Of a stretch of 64,000 bases of DNA, positions 52,712 to 61,103 are shown piece after piece. Position 1 is the stretch's first letter. Every line of letters begins with the position of its first letter. The DNA lies in assembly GCF_049056525.1 (NCBI RefSeq), contig NZ_JBHUPT010000030.1, forward strand, positions 62,001 to 126,000. The letters run 5' to 3'. Source of the DNA: Leisingera coralii (GTDB taxonomy: Bacteria; Pseudomonadota; Alphaproteobacteria; Rhodobacterales; Rhodobacteraceae). The translations under genes were made by a program, and so were the position numbers. Under the pieces are notes generated by a model. That model saw only the letters and a program-made list of their open reading frames with translations. It was not told the DNA's origin and ran no database searches.

Positions 52712-53563
52712 TTACTTATCGGTTTCCGTCAAGCCCTGCACAAAGAGCTTTTGCATTGCGATGACCACAAACACCGGCGGGATCATCGCCAGAAGGGCTG
52801 TGGTCATGATGATGTTCCATTGCGGGCTCTGCTCTGCCGCCTCCAGCATCTGCTTGATCGACATCACGATGGTGGTCATCGAGGTGTCGGTGGTGATCAA
52901 AAGCGGCCAGAGGTACTGGTTCCAGCCGAAGATAAACAGGATCACGAACAGCGCCGCGATATTGGTGCGCGACAAGGGCAGCAGGATGTCGAAGAAGAAC
53001 CGGAGCGGCCCGGCACCGTCGATACGGGCGCTTTCCAAGAGCTCATCCGGCACCGTCAGGAACACCTGGCGGAACATGAACGTCGCGGTGGCCGAGGCGA
53101 TCAGCGGGATCGACAACCCCCAGTAGCTGTTCAGCATCCCCAGATTGGCGACAACCTCGAACGTCGGCAGGATCCGCACCTCGACCGGCAGCATCAGGGT
53201 GATGAAGATCATCCAGAAAAAGGTCATGCGGAACGGGAACTTGAAATAGACGATGGCAAAGGCCGACAGCAGCGATATGGCGATCTTGCCGGTGGAGATC
53301 ATCAGCGCCATCGCCAAGGAGTTCAGCAGCATCAGCCAGACCGGCGCGGTCTCAGTGCCGCTGAGGCCGGAGCCGAAAAGGGTCTGCTTCATATTCGCCA
53401 GGAAATGGTCGCCGGGCCACAGCGGCACGGGCGCCTGGTTCATGCGCAGCTGGTCGTGGGTGGCGGCGACAAAGGTGATCCACACCGGCAGCGCGATGGC
53501 CAGAACGCCAAGCACCAGCACCAGATGGGTGAGGAAGGCGGTGAGGGGGCGGTTTTCGACCAT
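52712..53563 (-). CDS. ugpE: sn-Glycerol-3-phosphate ABC transporter, permease E
   Basis: Membrane permease, 283 residues, six predicted helices and the EAA loop DELLESARIDGAGPLRFFFDILLPLSR. The N-terminal segment VENRPLTAFLTHLVLVLGVLAIALP matches UgpE. Its start overlaps the ugpA stop (TGATG). Confidence 0.92.
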   Translation of the reverse strand: MVENRPLTAFLTHLVLVLGVLAIALPVWITFVAATHDQLRMNQAPVPLWPGDHFLANMKQTLFGSGLSGTETAPVWLMLLNSLAMALMISTGKIAISLLSAFAIVYFKFPFRMTFFWMIFITLMLPVEVRILPTFEVVANLGMLNSYWGLSIPLIASATATFMFRQVFLTVPDELLESARIDGAGPLRFFFDILLPLSRTNIAALFVILFIFGWNQYLWPLLITTDTSMTTIVMSIKQMLEAAEQSPQWNIIMTTALLAMIPPVFVVIAMQKLFVQGLTETDK

Positions 53564-54444
53564 CAGTATGCCACCTTTCTTTCAACAAAGCGGAACTGGA
53601 CCACGGTCATGGCGATGACCAGCACCATCAGCACCACCGACTGCGCGGCGGAGCCGCCGAGGTCGAGGCCGACAAAGCCGTCGTTGAACACCTTGTAGAC
53701 CAGGATGGTGGTGGAGGTGCCGGGGCCGCCCTGGGTCACGGCGTGGATGATGCCGAAGGTCTCGAAAAAGGCGTAGACCATGTTAATGACCAGCAGGAAA
53801 AACGTGGTGGGCGAGATCAGCGGGAAGATGATGGTCCAGAACCGCCGCGCCGGGCCTGCGCCGTCGATGGCGGCGGCCTCGATCACCGAGTTGGGGATCG
53901 ACTGCATGGCGGCGAGGTAGAACAGGAAGTTATAGGCCACCTGCTTCCACGCCGCGGCCAGGATCACCAGCGCCATCGCCTGGGTGCCGCTCAGGTAGTG
54001 GTTCCAGGTGATGCCCGCGAACTCCAGGAAATAGGGGAAGATTCCCAAAGTGGGGTTGAACATGAACACCCACAACGCCCCGGCCAGCACCGGCGCCACC
54101 GCATAGGGCCAGATCAGCATGGTGCGGTAGAACATGGCGCCGCGCACCACCCGCTGGGCAAAGCCTGCGAGGATCAGGGCAAAGCCCATCGACAGCGCCG
54201 CCACCAGCAATGAGAACACCGCGGTGCGCTGGAAACTGGCCAGATAATGCGGATCACTGGCGAGAACCTCGAAATTCTCTAACCAGACGAATTCGGTGCC
54301 AAGGCCAAAGGCGTCTTCGATCAGGAACGACTGATACATCGCCTGGCTGGCAGGCCAGAGGAAGAACACCAGGGTGATGGCGATTTGCGGCGCGACCAGC
54401 AGGTACGGCAGCGCCGAGGTCGGGAAATGCACCCGTTTGAGCAT
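53563..54444 (-). CDS. ugpA: sn-Glycerol-3-phosphate ABC transporter, permease A
   Basis: Membrane permease, 293 residues, MalF-like, EAA loop SVIEAAAIDGAGPARRFWTIIFPLI. The ATG at 54444 begins MLKRVHFPTSALPYLLVAPQIA; a TTG four codons upstream is a weaker alternative. It pairs with UgpE to form the channel. A 71-base gap separates it from ugpB. Confidence 0.92.
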   Translation of the reverse strand: MLKRVHFPTSALPYLLVAPQIAITLVFFLWPASQAMYQSFLIEDAFGLGTEFVWLENFEVLASDPHYLASFQRTAVFSLLVAALSMGFALILAGFAQRVVRGAMFYRTMLIWPYAVAPVLAGALWVFMFNPTLGIFPYFLEFAGITWNHYLSGTQAMALVILAAAWKQVAYNFLFYLAAMQSIPNSVIEAAAIDGAGPARRFWTIIFPLISPTTFFLLVINMVYAFFETFGIIHAVTQGGPGTSTTILVYKVFNDGFVGLDLGGSAAQSVVLMVLVIAMTVVQFRFVERKVAY

Positions 54445-54515
54445 GAAGGACCCCAATCAGGAAATGACCCTGCCGCCCGGGGGAGGGGCGGCAGGGCCGG
54501 AGTTCTCGGGATGGA

Positions 54516-55817
54516 TTACTTGGCGGTGCGTTCGAACTTGCGCAGCAGGTCGTTGCCGCGCTCAACCGCGGCGTCCAACGCTTGCTGCGCGGATTTCTCG
54601 CCGCCCCACAGCGCTTCCAGCTCCTCGTTGATCACGTCCCGCACCTGCACGAAGTTGCCATAGCGGATGCCGCGGCTGTTGGCGGTGGGGGTGTTCAGGC
54701 TCAGCTGCTTGATCGCGGTGTCGGTGCCCGGGTTCTTGTCGTAGAAGCCCTGTTCCTTGGACAGCTCATACGCGGCTGTGGTGATCGGAACATAGCCGGT
54801 CTCCTGGTGCCACCAGGCCTGCACTTCGGGCGAGGACAGGTAGCTGAGGAACTTGGCGGTGCCCTTGTATTCCTCCTCCTCGTGGCCTGCCAGCACCCAC
54901 AGGGTGGCGCCGCCGATGATCGAGTTCTGCGGTGCCTCGGCCACCTTGGTGTCCAGCGGCAGCATGGTCTGGCCGAATTCGAACTCCGCCTGCGAGGAGA
55001 TCGAGCCGTAGTAGGCCGAAGAGTTCATCCACATGCCGCATTCGCCGTTAGTGAACATCGGCAGGCTGTCGCCGCGGCGGCCGCCGTAGACAAACAGGCT
55101 GTCCTTGCCCATCGAGGCAACATCGTCCAGGCGCGCGGCAACCTTGTCGTTGTTGAAGGTCAGCTCGGTGTCAAAGCCCGCAAAGCCGTTTTCCTTGGTG
55201 CCGGTGGGCAGGTTGTGCCAGGCCGAGAAGTTCTCGATCATCACCCAGGACTGCCAGCCAAAGCTGACACCGCATTTCATGCCGTTATCGACCAGCTTCT
55301 GCGCGGTGGTTTTCACTTCGTCCCAAGTGGCCGGAACCTCGGCGCCGGCTGCGTCCAGCGCGTCCTTGTTGTACCACAGCACCGGCGTGGAGCTGTTGAA
55401 GGGCATCGACAGCAGCTCGCCCTCGGGCGTCTCGTAATAGGAGACCACCGCGGGCAGGAAGGCGTCGCCGTCAAACGGCTCGCCTGCGTCCTTCATCAGC
55501 TTCTCAACCGGGTAGATCGCGCCCTTGGCGGCCATCATGGTGGCGGTGCCGACCTCAAAGACCTGCACAATCTGCGGGTGTTCCTTGGCGCGGAAGGCGG
55601 CAATCGCCGCGGTCATGGTCTCGGTGTAGTTGCCCTTGTAGACAGGCACCACTTTGTAGGCGTCCTGGGTCGCGTTGAAATCTTCGGCAATCTTGTTGAC
55701 GCGTTCGCCATTGGTGCCGCCCATGGCGTGCCACCACTGAATTTCGGTTTCTGCAAATGCGGTGCTGCCGGCAACGGCCAGAACGGCCGAGGCGCAGAGC
55801 AAGGATTTAACGGACAT
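54516..55817 (-). CDS. ugpB: sn-Glycerol-3-phosphate ABC transporter, substrate-binding protein
   Basis: Periplasmic solute-binding protein, 433 residues. The signal peptide (MSVKSLLCASAVLAVAGSTAFA) is followed directly by ETEIQWWHAMGGTNGERVNKIA, the characteristic start of mature UgpB. The ATG at 55817 has GGGAGAAG upstream. First gene of the leftward ugpBAEC-ugpQ operon; divergent from a LysR regulator with a palindromic operator-like site between them. Confidence 0.95.
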   Translation of the reverse strand: MSVKSLLCASAVLAVAGSTAFAETEIQWWHAMGGTNGERVNKIAEDFNATQDAYKVVPVYKGNYTETMTAAIAAFRAKEHPQIVQVFEVGTATMMAAKGAIYPVEKLMKDAGEPFDGDAFLPAVVSYYETPEGELLSMPFNSSTPVLWYNKDALDAAGAEVPATWDEVKTTAQKLVDNGMKCGVSFGWQSWVMIENFSAWHNLPTGTKENGFAGFDTELTFNNDKVAARLDDVASMGKDSLFVYGGRRGDSLPMFTNGECGMWMNSSAYYGSISSQAEFEFGQTMLPLDTKVAEAPQNSIIGGATLWVLAGHEEEEYKGTAKFLSYLSSPEVQAWWHQETGYVPITTAAYELSKEQGFYDKNPGTDTAIKQLSLNTPTANSRGIRYGNFVQVRDVINEELEALWGGEKSAQQALDAAVERGNDLLRKFERTAK

Positions 55818-55888
55818 GAGCTTCTCTCCCAATGTTGGCTCTGCGGAAGCTTTTGTCCGGTCAAAAGGATAATTCAAGCAAAAGTTTT

Positions 55889-55917
55889 TTGACAATCTTC
55901 ATAACATGATGTTATGC
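55889..55917 (+). promoter_or_regulatory. Divergent ugpB/lysR promoter with palindrome
   Basis: TTGACA at 55889-55894 with TTATGC 17 bases later forms a plausible promoter for the rightward lysR gene. The -10 region lies within a perfect palindrome CATAACAT-G-ATGTTATG at 55900-55916, a likely LysR-binding site that could control both directions. Confidence 0.6.
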
Positions 55918-55955
55918 GAGGGTGAGTTCACCGCCAGCCGAAGGCCGCTAACCCC

Positions 55956-56873
55956 TTGAAATTCAGTCTCAGACAGCTGGAGGCCTTTCAGGCCGTCGCC
56001 CGCACCGGCTCCGTCACCCGGGCGGCGGAGACGTTGGGTATCTCGCAGCCCGCCGCCAGCCGGCTGCTTTCCGATTTTTCAAAATCGGTGGCGGTGGAGC
56101 TGTTCACCCGCCAGGACGGGGTGCTGATTCCCACAAGCGAGGCGCGCTATCTGCTGTCCGAAGTGGGGCGGGTGTTCGACAGCCTGAACCACCTGGAGGA
56201 ACTCAACCGTGACTTGACCGAGCGCACCGCCGGCCACCTGCGCATCGCCTGCCTGCCGGGGTTTGCCACGGCGCTGCTGCCCAAGCTGCTGGCGCAGTTT
56301 CTGGAGCACCGCCCCGGCGTGCGGCTGACGCTGGAGCCGGACCGGCCCGAGCGGATCCTGGAGTGGATTATCGGCGAGCAGTATGACTGCGGCATCACCG
56401 ACGGCTTTGCCGCCCATCCGGCGGTGGAGAATATCGACGTCCCGATCCGCACCGTCTGCGTGCTGCCCCAAGGGGATCCGCTGGCAGAACAGGATGTTAT
56501 CACGCCCCGCGACCTCAAGGACCGCAAGATCATCCACACGCGGCGCGACAGCCCGTTTTTCCGCAAGCTGCACAAGGCCTTTTCCGAAGACGGGGTGGAG
56601 CTGAACAGCTGGATCGAGGTGCGCCAGTTCTCCACCGCCTGTATCATCATCAGCCAGGGGCAGGGCGCCTCGGTGGTTAGTGCGCTGGATGCCGAGCAGT
56701 TCCGCGGCCAGGGCATCGCCATCGTGCCGTTTGCGCCGGAACTACACCACCGGCTGTCGATCCTGCGGCCGGTATCGGGCAGCCGCTCGCTGCTGGCGCT
56801 GGATTTCCTGGATGCGTTTGTGGACAGCCTGAAGCCCTTCCGCGCCGATCCGCCTCAGCCGCCGCGGATCTGA
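55956..56873 (+). CDS. LysR-family transcriptional regulator
   Basis: A 305-residue LysR regulator. The HTH begins at the start (MKFSLRQLEAFQAVARTGSVTRAAETLGISQPAASRLLSDF); the effector domain follows to a Pro-rich end. The start is a TTG at 55956, because the family N-terminus begins exactly there and no ATG lies upstream in frame. Divergent from ugpB, so it probably controls glycerol-3-phosphate uptake rather than the usual PhoB (inference). Followed by triple-hairpin repeat copy C. Confidence 0.88.
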   Translation: MKFSLRQLEAFQAVARTGSVTRAAETLGISQPAASRLLSDFSKSVAVELFTRQDGVLIPTSEARYLLSEVGRVFDSLNHLEELNRDLTERTAGHLRIACLPGFATALLPKLLAQFLEHRPGVRLTLEPDRPERILEWIIGEQYDCGITDGFAAHPAVENIDVPIRTVCVLPQGDPLAEQDVITPRDLKDRKIIHTRRDSPFFRKLHKAFSEDGVELNSWIEVRQFSTACIIISQGQGASVVSALDAEQFRGQGIAIVPFAPELHHRLSILRPVSGSRSLLALDFLDAFVDSLKPFRADPPQPPRI

Positions 56874-56902
56874 GGCTCGGCTGCCGGGGCAAGCGGCCCG
56901 CA

Positions 56903-56975
56903 GGCTGAAATCCGGCGCGGATTTCAGCCATGAAAAATCGATTTTTCATGGCCGTTTTTCTTGCAGAAAAACGGC
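56903..56975. repeat. Triple-hairpin composite repeat, copy C
   Basis: Three abutting stem-loops between convergent genes: GGCTGAAATCCG/CGGATTTCAGCC (56903-56929), a perfect palindrome with core ATGAAAAATCGATTTTTCAT (56927-56952), and GCCGTTTTTCT/AGAAAAACGGC (56951-56975). The last base overlaps the stop codon of the GntR gene. Confidence 0.85.
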
Positions 56976-57649
56976 TACGCCTGGCTCAGCAGCCGCTCGG
57001 CAGTGTGTTTGGCGTCACTCAGATGCTGTTCAATGGCGGCCTGCGCGGCCTTGGCGTCGCCTGACACGATGGCCCGGCAGATCTCCTGCATATGGGCGGG
57101 GCCGGGTTTCTGCCGCTCTGCGGTCGAGAGCGTCACCGCCCGCAGCCGGCTGATGCGGCCGTTCAGACGCTGGGCGATTTCCCAGGCGACGTTGTGGCCG
57201 GCGCCTTCAAAGATGATCCGGTAGAACTCCGTCGTGGCATTCAGCATCGGGCCGGGCACGCCTGCCGCCACGGCCTCTTGCAGCCTGTGCAGCGCGGCCG
57301 TCAGCTGCTCCGCAAGCTGCGGTGTCATGTTCCGGGCGCATTCGGTGGCGGCGGCAGTCTCCAGCATCTGGCGGATGTCGTAGATCTGCCGCGCGTCCTC
57401 CCACGTGAGCTGCGCCACGATTGGACCTTTGCCGGGCAGGATCTCCACCAGGCCTTCGGCCTCCAGGTAGCGGATCGTTTCGCGCACCACGGTGCGGCTG
57501 ACGCCAAGCTGGTCGCACAGGGGGCGTTCCACCAGCCGTTCGCCGGGGGCAAACTGGCCGGAGATGATCGCCTCGCGCATCCGCTCCTGCACGATGTCCC
57601 GCAGGGTCTGCGGCGGCTGTTCGATTTTGCTCATGACAGGACGGTTCAT
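56975..57649 (-). CDS. GntR-family (FCD domain) transcriptional regulator
   Basis: A 224-residue regulator with winged HTH (LVERPLCDQLGVSRTVVRETIRYLEAEGLVEILPGKG) and helical FCD domain. The ATG at 57649 has GGAGA five bases upstream. It is divergent from the catabolic operon at 57757-62567, and a perfect palindrome of the type bound by FCD-GntR proteins lies between them, so it is the likely repressor of that operon. Confidence 0.9.
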   Translation of the reverse strand: MNRPVMSKIEQPPQTLRDIVQERMREAIISGQFAPGERLVERPLCDQLGVSRTVVRETIRYLEAEGLVEILPGKGPIVAQLTWEDARQIYDIRQMLETAAATECARNMTPQLAEQLTAALHRLQEAVAAGVPGPMLNATTEFYRIIFEGAGHNVAWEIAQRLNGRISRLRAVTLSTAERQKPGPAHMQEICRAIVSGDAKAAQAAIEQHLSDAKHTAERLLSQA

Positions 57650-57692
57650 GGGTTCTCCGATAGCAGCCGGGGTGGGGCGGAACAAGTCTGCA

Positions 57693-57722
57693 TTGACATA
57701 CTGTCTGATGGTATACCATATT
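57693..57722 (+). promoter_or_regulatory. Promoter and GntR operator of the flavin-monooxygenase operon
   Basis: TTGACA at 57693-57698 with CATATT 18 bases later; the perfect palindrome ATGGTATACCAT (57708-57719) overlaps the spacer and -10. TGGTATACCA is close to the consensus of FadR/FCD-type GntR operators. Confidence 0.65.
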
Positions 57723-57756
57723 ACGGCAACTGGAATCAGACAGGAAAGACCCGCCC

Positions 57757-58359
57757 ATGCCCGCCGAAATCCGCAAGACGCTGCTGCATGTCGAAGAGAC
57801 CCTGATCGAGGGCGGCAAGGCAGCTGAGCAGCCGCTGAAGATGATTGCCGCGGTGGCGGTGATCAAAAACCCCTGGGCCGGGCAGGGCTTTGTCGAGGAC
57901 CTGCGCCCGGAGATCCATGACTGCGCGCCGGGGCTGGGCGAGAAGCTGACCGCGATGATCCTGGAGGCCGCAGGCGGCGGCGACAAGGTGGAGGGCTACG
58001 GCAAATCCGCCATCGTCGGCGTCAATGGCGAGGTGGAGCATGCCTCCGCCCTGATCCACACGCTGCGCTTCGGCAACCATTTCCGCGAGGCGGTGGGGGC
58101 GAAATCCTACCTCGCCTTCACCAACACCCGCGGGCCGGCCAATGCGCCCCTGCAGATCCCGCTGATGGACAAGAACGACGGCGGGCGGCGCAGCCATTAC
58201 CTGACCATCCAGCTGTCGGTGGCCGATGCGCCGGGCCCGGATGAGATCGTGATTGCGCTTGGCGCCTCGATCGGCGGGCGGCCGCATCACCGCATCGGCG
58301 ACCGCTATCAGGACCTGAAGGAACTGGGTCATGACGTCGACAACCCTGCAGCTGTCTGA
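57757..58359 (+). CDS. Amino acid synthesis family protein (DUF1185-like)
   Basis: A 200-residue protein of the poorly characterised amino-acid-synthesis (DUF1185) family, starting MPAEIRKTLLHVEETLIEGG. It has conserved glycine-rich segments ASALIHTLRFGNHFREAVG and GGRRSHYLTIQLSVADAP. The biochemical role is unknown; it tends to be found with amide- or ring-cleaving catabolic genes. First gene of the GntR-controlled operon; its 3' end overlaps the hydrolase gene by 29 bases. Confidence 0.8.
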   Translation: MPAEIRKTLLHVEETLIEGGKAAEQPLKMIAAVAVIKNPWAGQGFVEDLRPEIHDCAPGLGEKLTAMILEAAGGGDKVEGYGKSAIVGVNGEVEHASALIHTLRFGNHFREAVGAKSYLAFTNTRGPANAPLQIPLMDKNDGGRRSHYLTIQLSVADAPGPDEIVIALGASIGGRPHHRIGDRYQDLKELGHDVDNPAAV

Positions 58360-59134
58360 GCCTTACGGGCCCGTCACCTGCCAGCGGGCAGGGCGCGGCG
58401 ATCCGGTGGTGCTGATCCACGGGGTCGGCATGCAGTCGGCGGCCTGGGCGCCGCAGATCGAGGCGCTGGCCCTGACCCATCAGGTGATTGCGCTGGACAT
58501 GCCCGGCCACGGCGGCAGTGCGCCGCTGCCGGAAGGCGCGGAGCTGCCGGATTACGTGGCTTGGCTGCATGAGGTGCTGCGGACGCTGGACCTGGGGCCG
58601 GTTGCGCTGGCGGGTCATTCCATGGGCGCGCTGATTGCTGGCGGCTATGCTGTCAGCCACCCGCAGAACGTCTCCCGCGTGGCGCTGCTGAACGGGGTGT
58701 TCCTTCGCTCGGATGAGGCGCGGCAGGCCGTAGAGGCGCGCGCTGCGGAAATCCGCGCGGGCAGCTTTGATCTGGAAACGCCGCTCACCCGCTGGTTCGG
58801 CAGCAGCGATGCCGACCGGCAAGCGCGGGCGCAGGTGGCCGAATGGCTGTCGGCTGTGAACCTTGACGGCTACGCCGCCGCCTATACCGCCTTTGCCCGC
58901 GGCGACAGCACCTATGCGGACGGGTTCGGCGGCATCCCTTGCCCGCTGCTGGCGCTGACCGGCGACGGCGATCCGAATTCGACGCCCGACATGGCGCATG
59001 CGATGGCCGCCGCTGCTCCACAGGGCCGGGCGGTTGTCATTGAGGGCCACCGGCATATGGTCAACCTGACCGCCCCCGCAGAGGTCAACGCCGCCCTGCG
59101 GGACTGGCTGAATACAGAGGAGGAGCCGGAATGA
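58331..59134 (+). CDS. Alpha/beta hydrolase
   Basis: A 267-residue alpha/beta hydrolase. The nucleophile elbow is GHSMGA, the oxyanion segment LIHGVGM, the acid probably in TGDGD, and the histidine in EGHRHM near the C-terminus. Comparable to RutD- or MhpC-type enzymes acting after an oxygenase. It starts inside the previous gene and ends overlapping the flavin reductase gene. Confidence 0.87.
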   Translation: MTSTTLQLSEPYGPVTCQRAGRGDPVVLIHGVGMQSAAWAPQIEALALTHQVIALDMPGHGGSAPLPEGAELPDYVAWLHEVLRTLDLGPVALAGHSMGALIAGGYAVSHPQNVSRVALLNGVFLRSDEARQAVEARAAEIRAGSFDLETPLTRWFGSSDADRQARAQVAEWLSAVNLDGYAAAYTAFARGDSTYADGFGGIPCPLLALTGDGDPNSTPDMAHAMAAAAPQGRAVVIEGHRHMVNLTAPAEVNAALRDWLNTEEEPE

Positions 59135-60057
59135 GCGATATCGACCCGCGCGCCTTGCGCAACGCCTTTGGCACCTTCATGACCGGCGTCACCGTGGTGA
59201 CGGCGCATGATCCGGACGGCAAGCCCATCGGCTTTACCGCCAACTCCTTTACCTCCGTCTCGCTGGACCCGCCGCTGGTGCTGGTGTGCCTTGCCAATTC
59301 CTCCAGCAACTATGCGGCCTTCGAACAAGCCGCGGGCTTTGCCATCAACGTGCTGGCGGAAGACCAGAAAGACGTTTCCAACACCTTCGCCCGGCCCGTT
59401 GAGGACCGCTTTGCCGCCGTCACCTGGCAGAAGGGGCCGCAGGGGAGCCCGGTGTTCGACGGCGTCTCCGCCTGGTTCGACTGCTCAATGCACAACCGGG
59501 TTGAGGCCGGCGACCACCTGATCCTGATCGGTCGGGTGGAGGCGTTTGAGACCTCGCCCGCGCCGGGCCTGGGATATGCCCGCGGTGCTTATGTGACCGC
59601 CGCAGCCGAGGCCGAGGCCCTCAGCCAGGGCGCCAAGCTGATCGTCTCGGCATTGATTGAGCATGAGGGCAAGGTGCTTCTGCTCGGCAACGATCAGGGC
59701 AAGCTGACACTGCCGGAAATCCGGGTCGGCAAGGAGGGGGCCTCAGCCGCCCTCGCCAAGCTGATTGCGGACACCGGGGTCGAGGCCGAGCCGGGGTTCA
59801 TCTACTCCGTCTATGAAGACAAAGCGCGCGAACATCAGCACATCTCGTTCCTGTGCCAATCCGCCGGCGGCACACCGGCCAAGGGCGTTTTCACACCGCT
59901 GACCCAATCCACGCTGATGGACATTGCCGATGCGGCGATGTGCACCATGCTGGAACGGTTCGCGAGTGAAAGCCGGATGGGCAATTTCGGGGTGTATTAT
60001 GGCAATCAGACCACCGGGCAGGTCCGCCCAGTGGCGACAGGGAGCAAGAGCGCATGA
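59131..60057 (+). CDS. Flavin reductase with degenerate Nudix-like C-terminal domain
   Basis: A 308-residue two-domain protein. Residues about 1-165 are a flavin reductase of the RutF/HpaC family (RNAFGTFMTGVTVVTAHD, GFTANSFTSVSLDPPLVLVCL) that supplies reduced FMN to the adjacent oxygenase. Residues about 170-285 resemble a Nudix hydrolase (GKVLLLGNDQGKLTLPEIRVG), but the catalytic REUXEE box is replaced by an AALAKLIADTG sequence, so the domain is probably non-catalytic and may bind a nucleotide or act in regulation or assembly. Overlaps both neighbours by ATGA. Confidence 0.85.
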   Translation: MSDIDPRALRNAFGTFMTGVTVVTAHDPDGKPIGFTANSFTSVSLDPPLVLVCLANSSSNYAAFEQAAGFAINVLAEDQKDVSNTFARPVEDRFAAVTWQKGPQGSPVFDGVSAWFDCSMHNRVEAGDHLILIGRVEAFETSPAPGLGYARGAYVTAAAEAEALSQGAKLIVSALIEHEGKVLLLGNDQGKLTLPEIRVGKEGASAALAKLIADTGVEAEPGFIYSVYEDKAREHQHISFLCQSAGGTPAKGVFTPLTQSTLMDIADAAMCTMLERFASESRMGNFGVYYGNQTTGQVRPVATGSKSA

Positions 60058-61091
60058 AATTTTCCCTCTTTGCGCATATGGAGCGGATTTCCGAGGCCGA
60101 CGATCAGAAGCAGCTTTATGACGAGTTCATCCAGCTGTGCAAAATCGCAGATGACGGCGGCATGCACGCGGTCTGGACCGGCGAACACCACGGGATGAAT
60201 TTCACCATCTCGCCGAACCCGTTCCTGAACCTGATCGACGTGGCGCGGCACACCAAGAACGTGCGGCTGGGCACCGGCACGGTGATTGCGCCGTTCTGGC
60301 ATCCGATCCGGCTGGCGGGCGAGGCGGCGATGACCGACATCATCACCGAGGGCCGCCTGGACCTGGGCATCGCCCGCGGCGCCTATTCCTTCGAATACGA
60401 ACGCATGATGCCCGGTATGGACGCCTGGGAGGCAGGCCAGCGGATGCGGGAGCTGATCCCGGCGGTGCAGGGCCTGTGGCAGGGCGACTACGCGCAGGAG
60501 GGGGAGTTCCATTCCTTCCCCAAGACGACGTCCTCACCGAAGCCGCTGCAGCAAAACGGCCCGCCGATCTGGGTGGCCGCGCGCGATCCCAACAGCCATG
60601 AGTTCGCGGTGGCCAATGGCTGCAACGTGCAGGTGACGCCACTGTGGAAAGGCGATGAGGAGATTGCCGACCTGATGGGCAAGTTCAACGCCGCCTGTGA
60701 GAAACACAGCGACGTGCCGCGGCCCAAGATCATGCTGCTGCAGCACACTTATGTGGCCGACAGCGCCGCGGATGTGAAACGCGGGGCAGAGGAGCTCAAT
60801 CGCTTCTACTGCTATTTCGGGGCCTGGTTCATGAACCAGCGCGAGATCAGCCAGGGCCTGATCGACCCGCTGTCTGACGAGGAAATCGCCGCGCATCCGT
60901 TCTATTCGCCCGAGGCGATGGAGCGCGATCTGGTGATCGGCGAACCGGCGGCGGTGATCGAGCGGCTGAAGAAATACGAGGCCCTGGGCTATGATGAATA
61001 CTCGTTCTGGATCGACTCCAGCATGAGTTTCGAGCGCAAGAAAGCCTCGCTTGAGCGGTTCATTACCGACGTGATGCCCGCATTTCAGTAA
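60054..61091 (+). CDS. LLM-class flavin-dependent monooxygenase
   Basis: Bacterial-luciferase-like TIM-barrel enzyme, 345 residues, starting MKFSLFAHMERISEADDQKQLYDEFIQLC, with GMHAVWTGEHHGMNFTISPNPF and LGTGTVIAPFWHPIRLAGE. It would use FMNH2 from the neighbouring reductase to oxygenate an unknown substrate. The pairing with a flavin reductase, a hydrolase and a semialdehyde-type dehydrogenase is that of N-heterocycle or amide ring-opening pathways such as Rut and pyridine breakdown (inference). Confidence 0.88.
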   Translation: MKFSLFAHMERISEADDQKQLYDEFIQLCKIADDGGMHAVWTGEHHGMNFTISPNPFLNLIDVARHTKNVRLGTGTVIAPFWHPIRLAGEAAMTDIITEGRLDLGIARGAYSFEYERMMPGMDAWEAGQRMRELIPAVQGLWQGDYAQEGEFHSFPKTTSSPKPLQQNGPPIWVAARDPNSHEFAVANGCNVQVTPLWKGDEEIADLMGKFNAACEKHSDVPRPKIMLLQHTYVADSAADVKRGAEELNRFYCYFGAWFMNQREISQGLIDPLSDEEIAAHPFYSPEAMERDLVIGEPAAVIERLKKYEALGYDEYSFWIDSSMSFERKKASLERFITDVMPAFQ

Positions 61092-61103
61092 GGGAGAGGG
61101 CTG

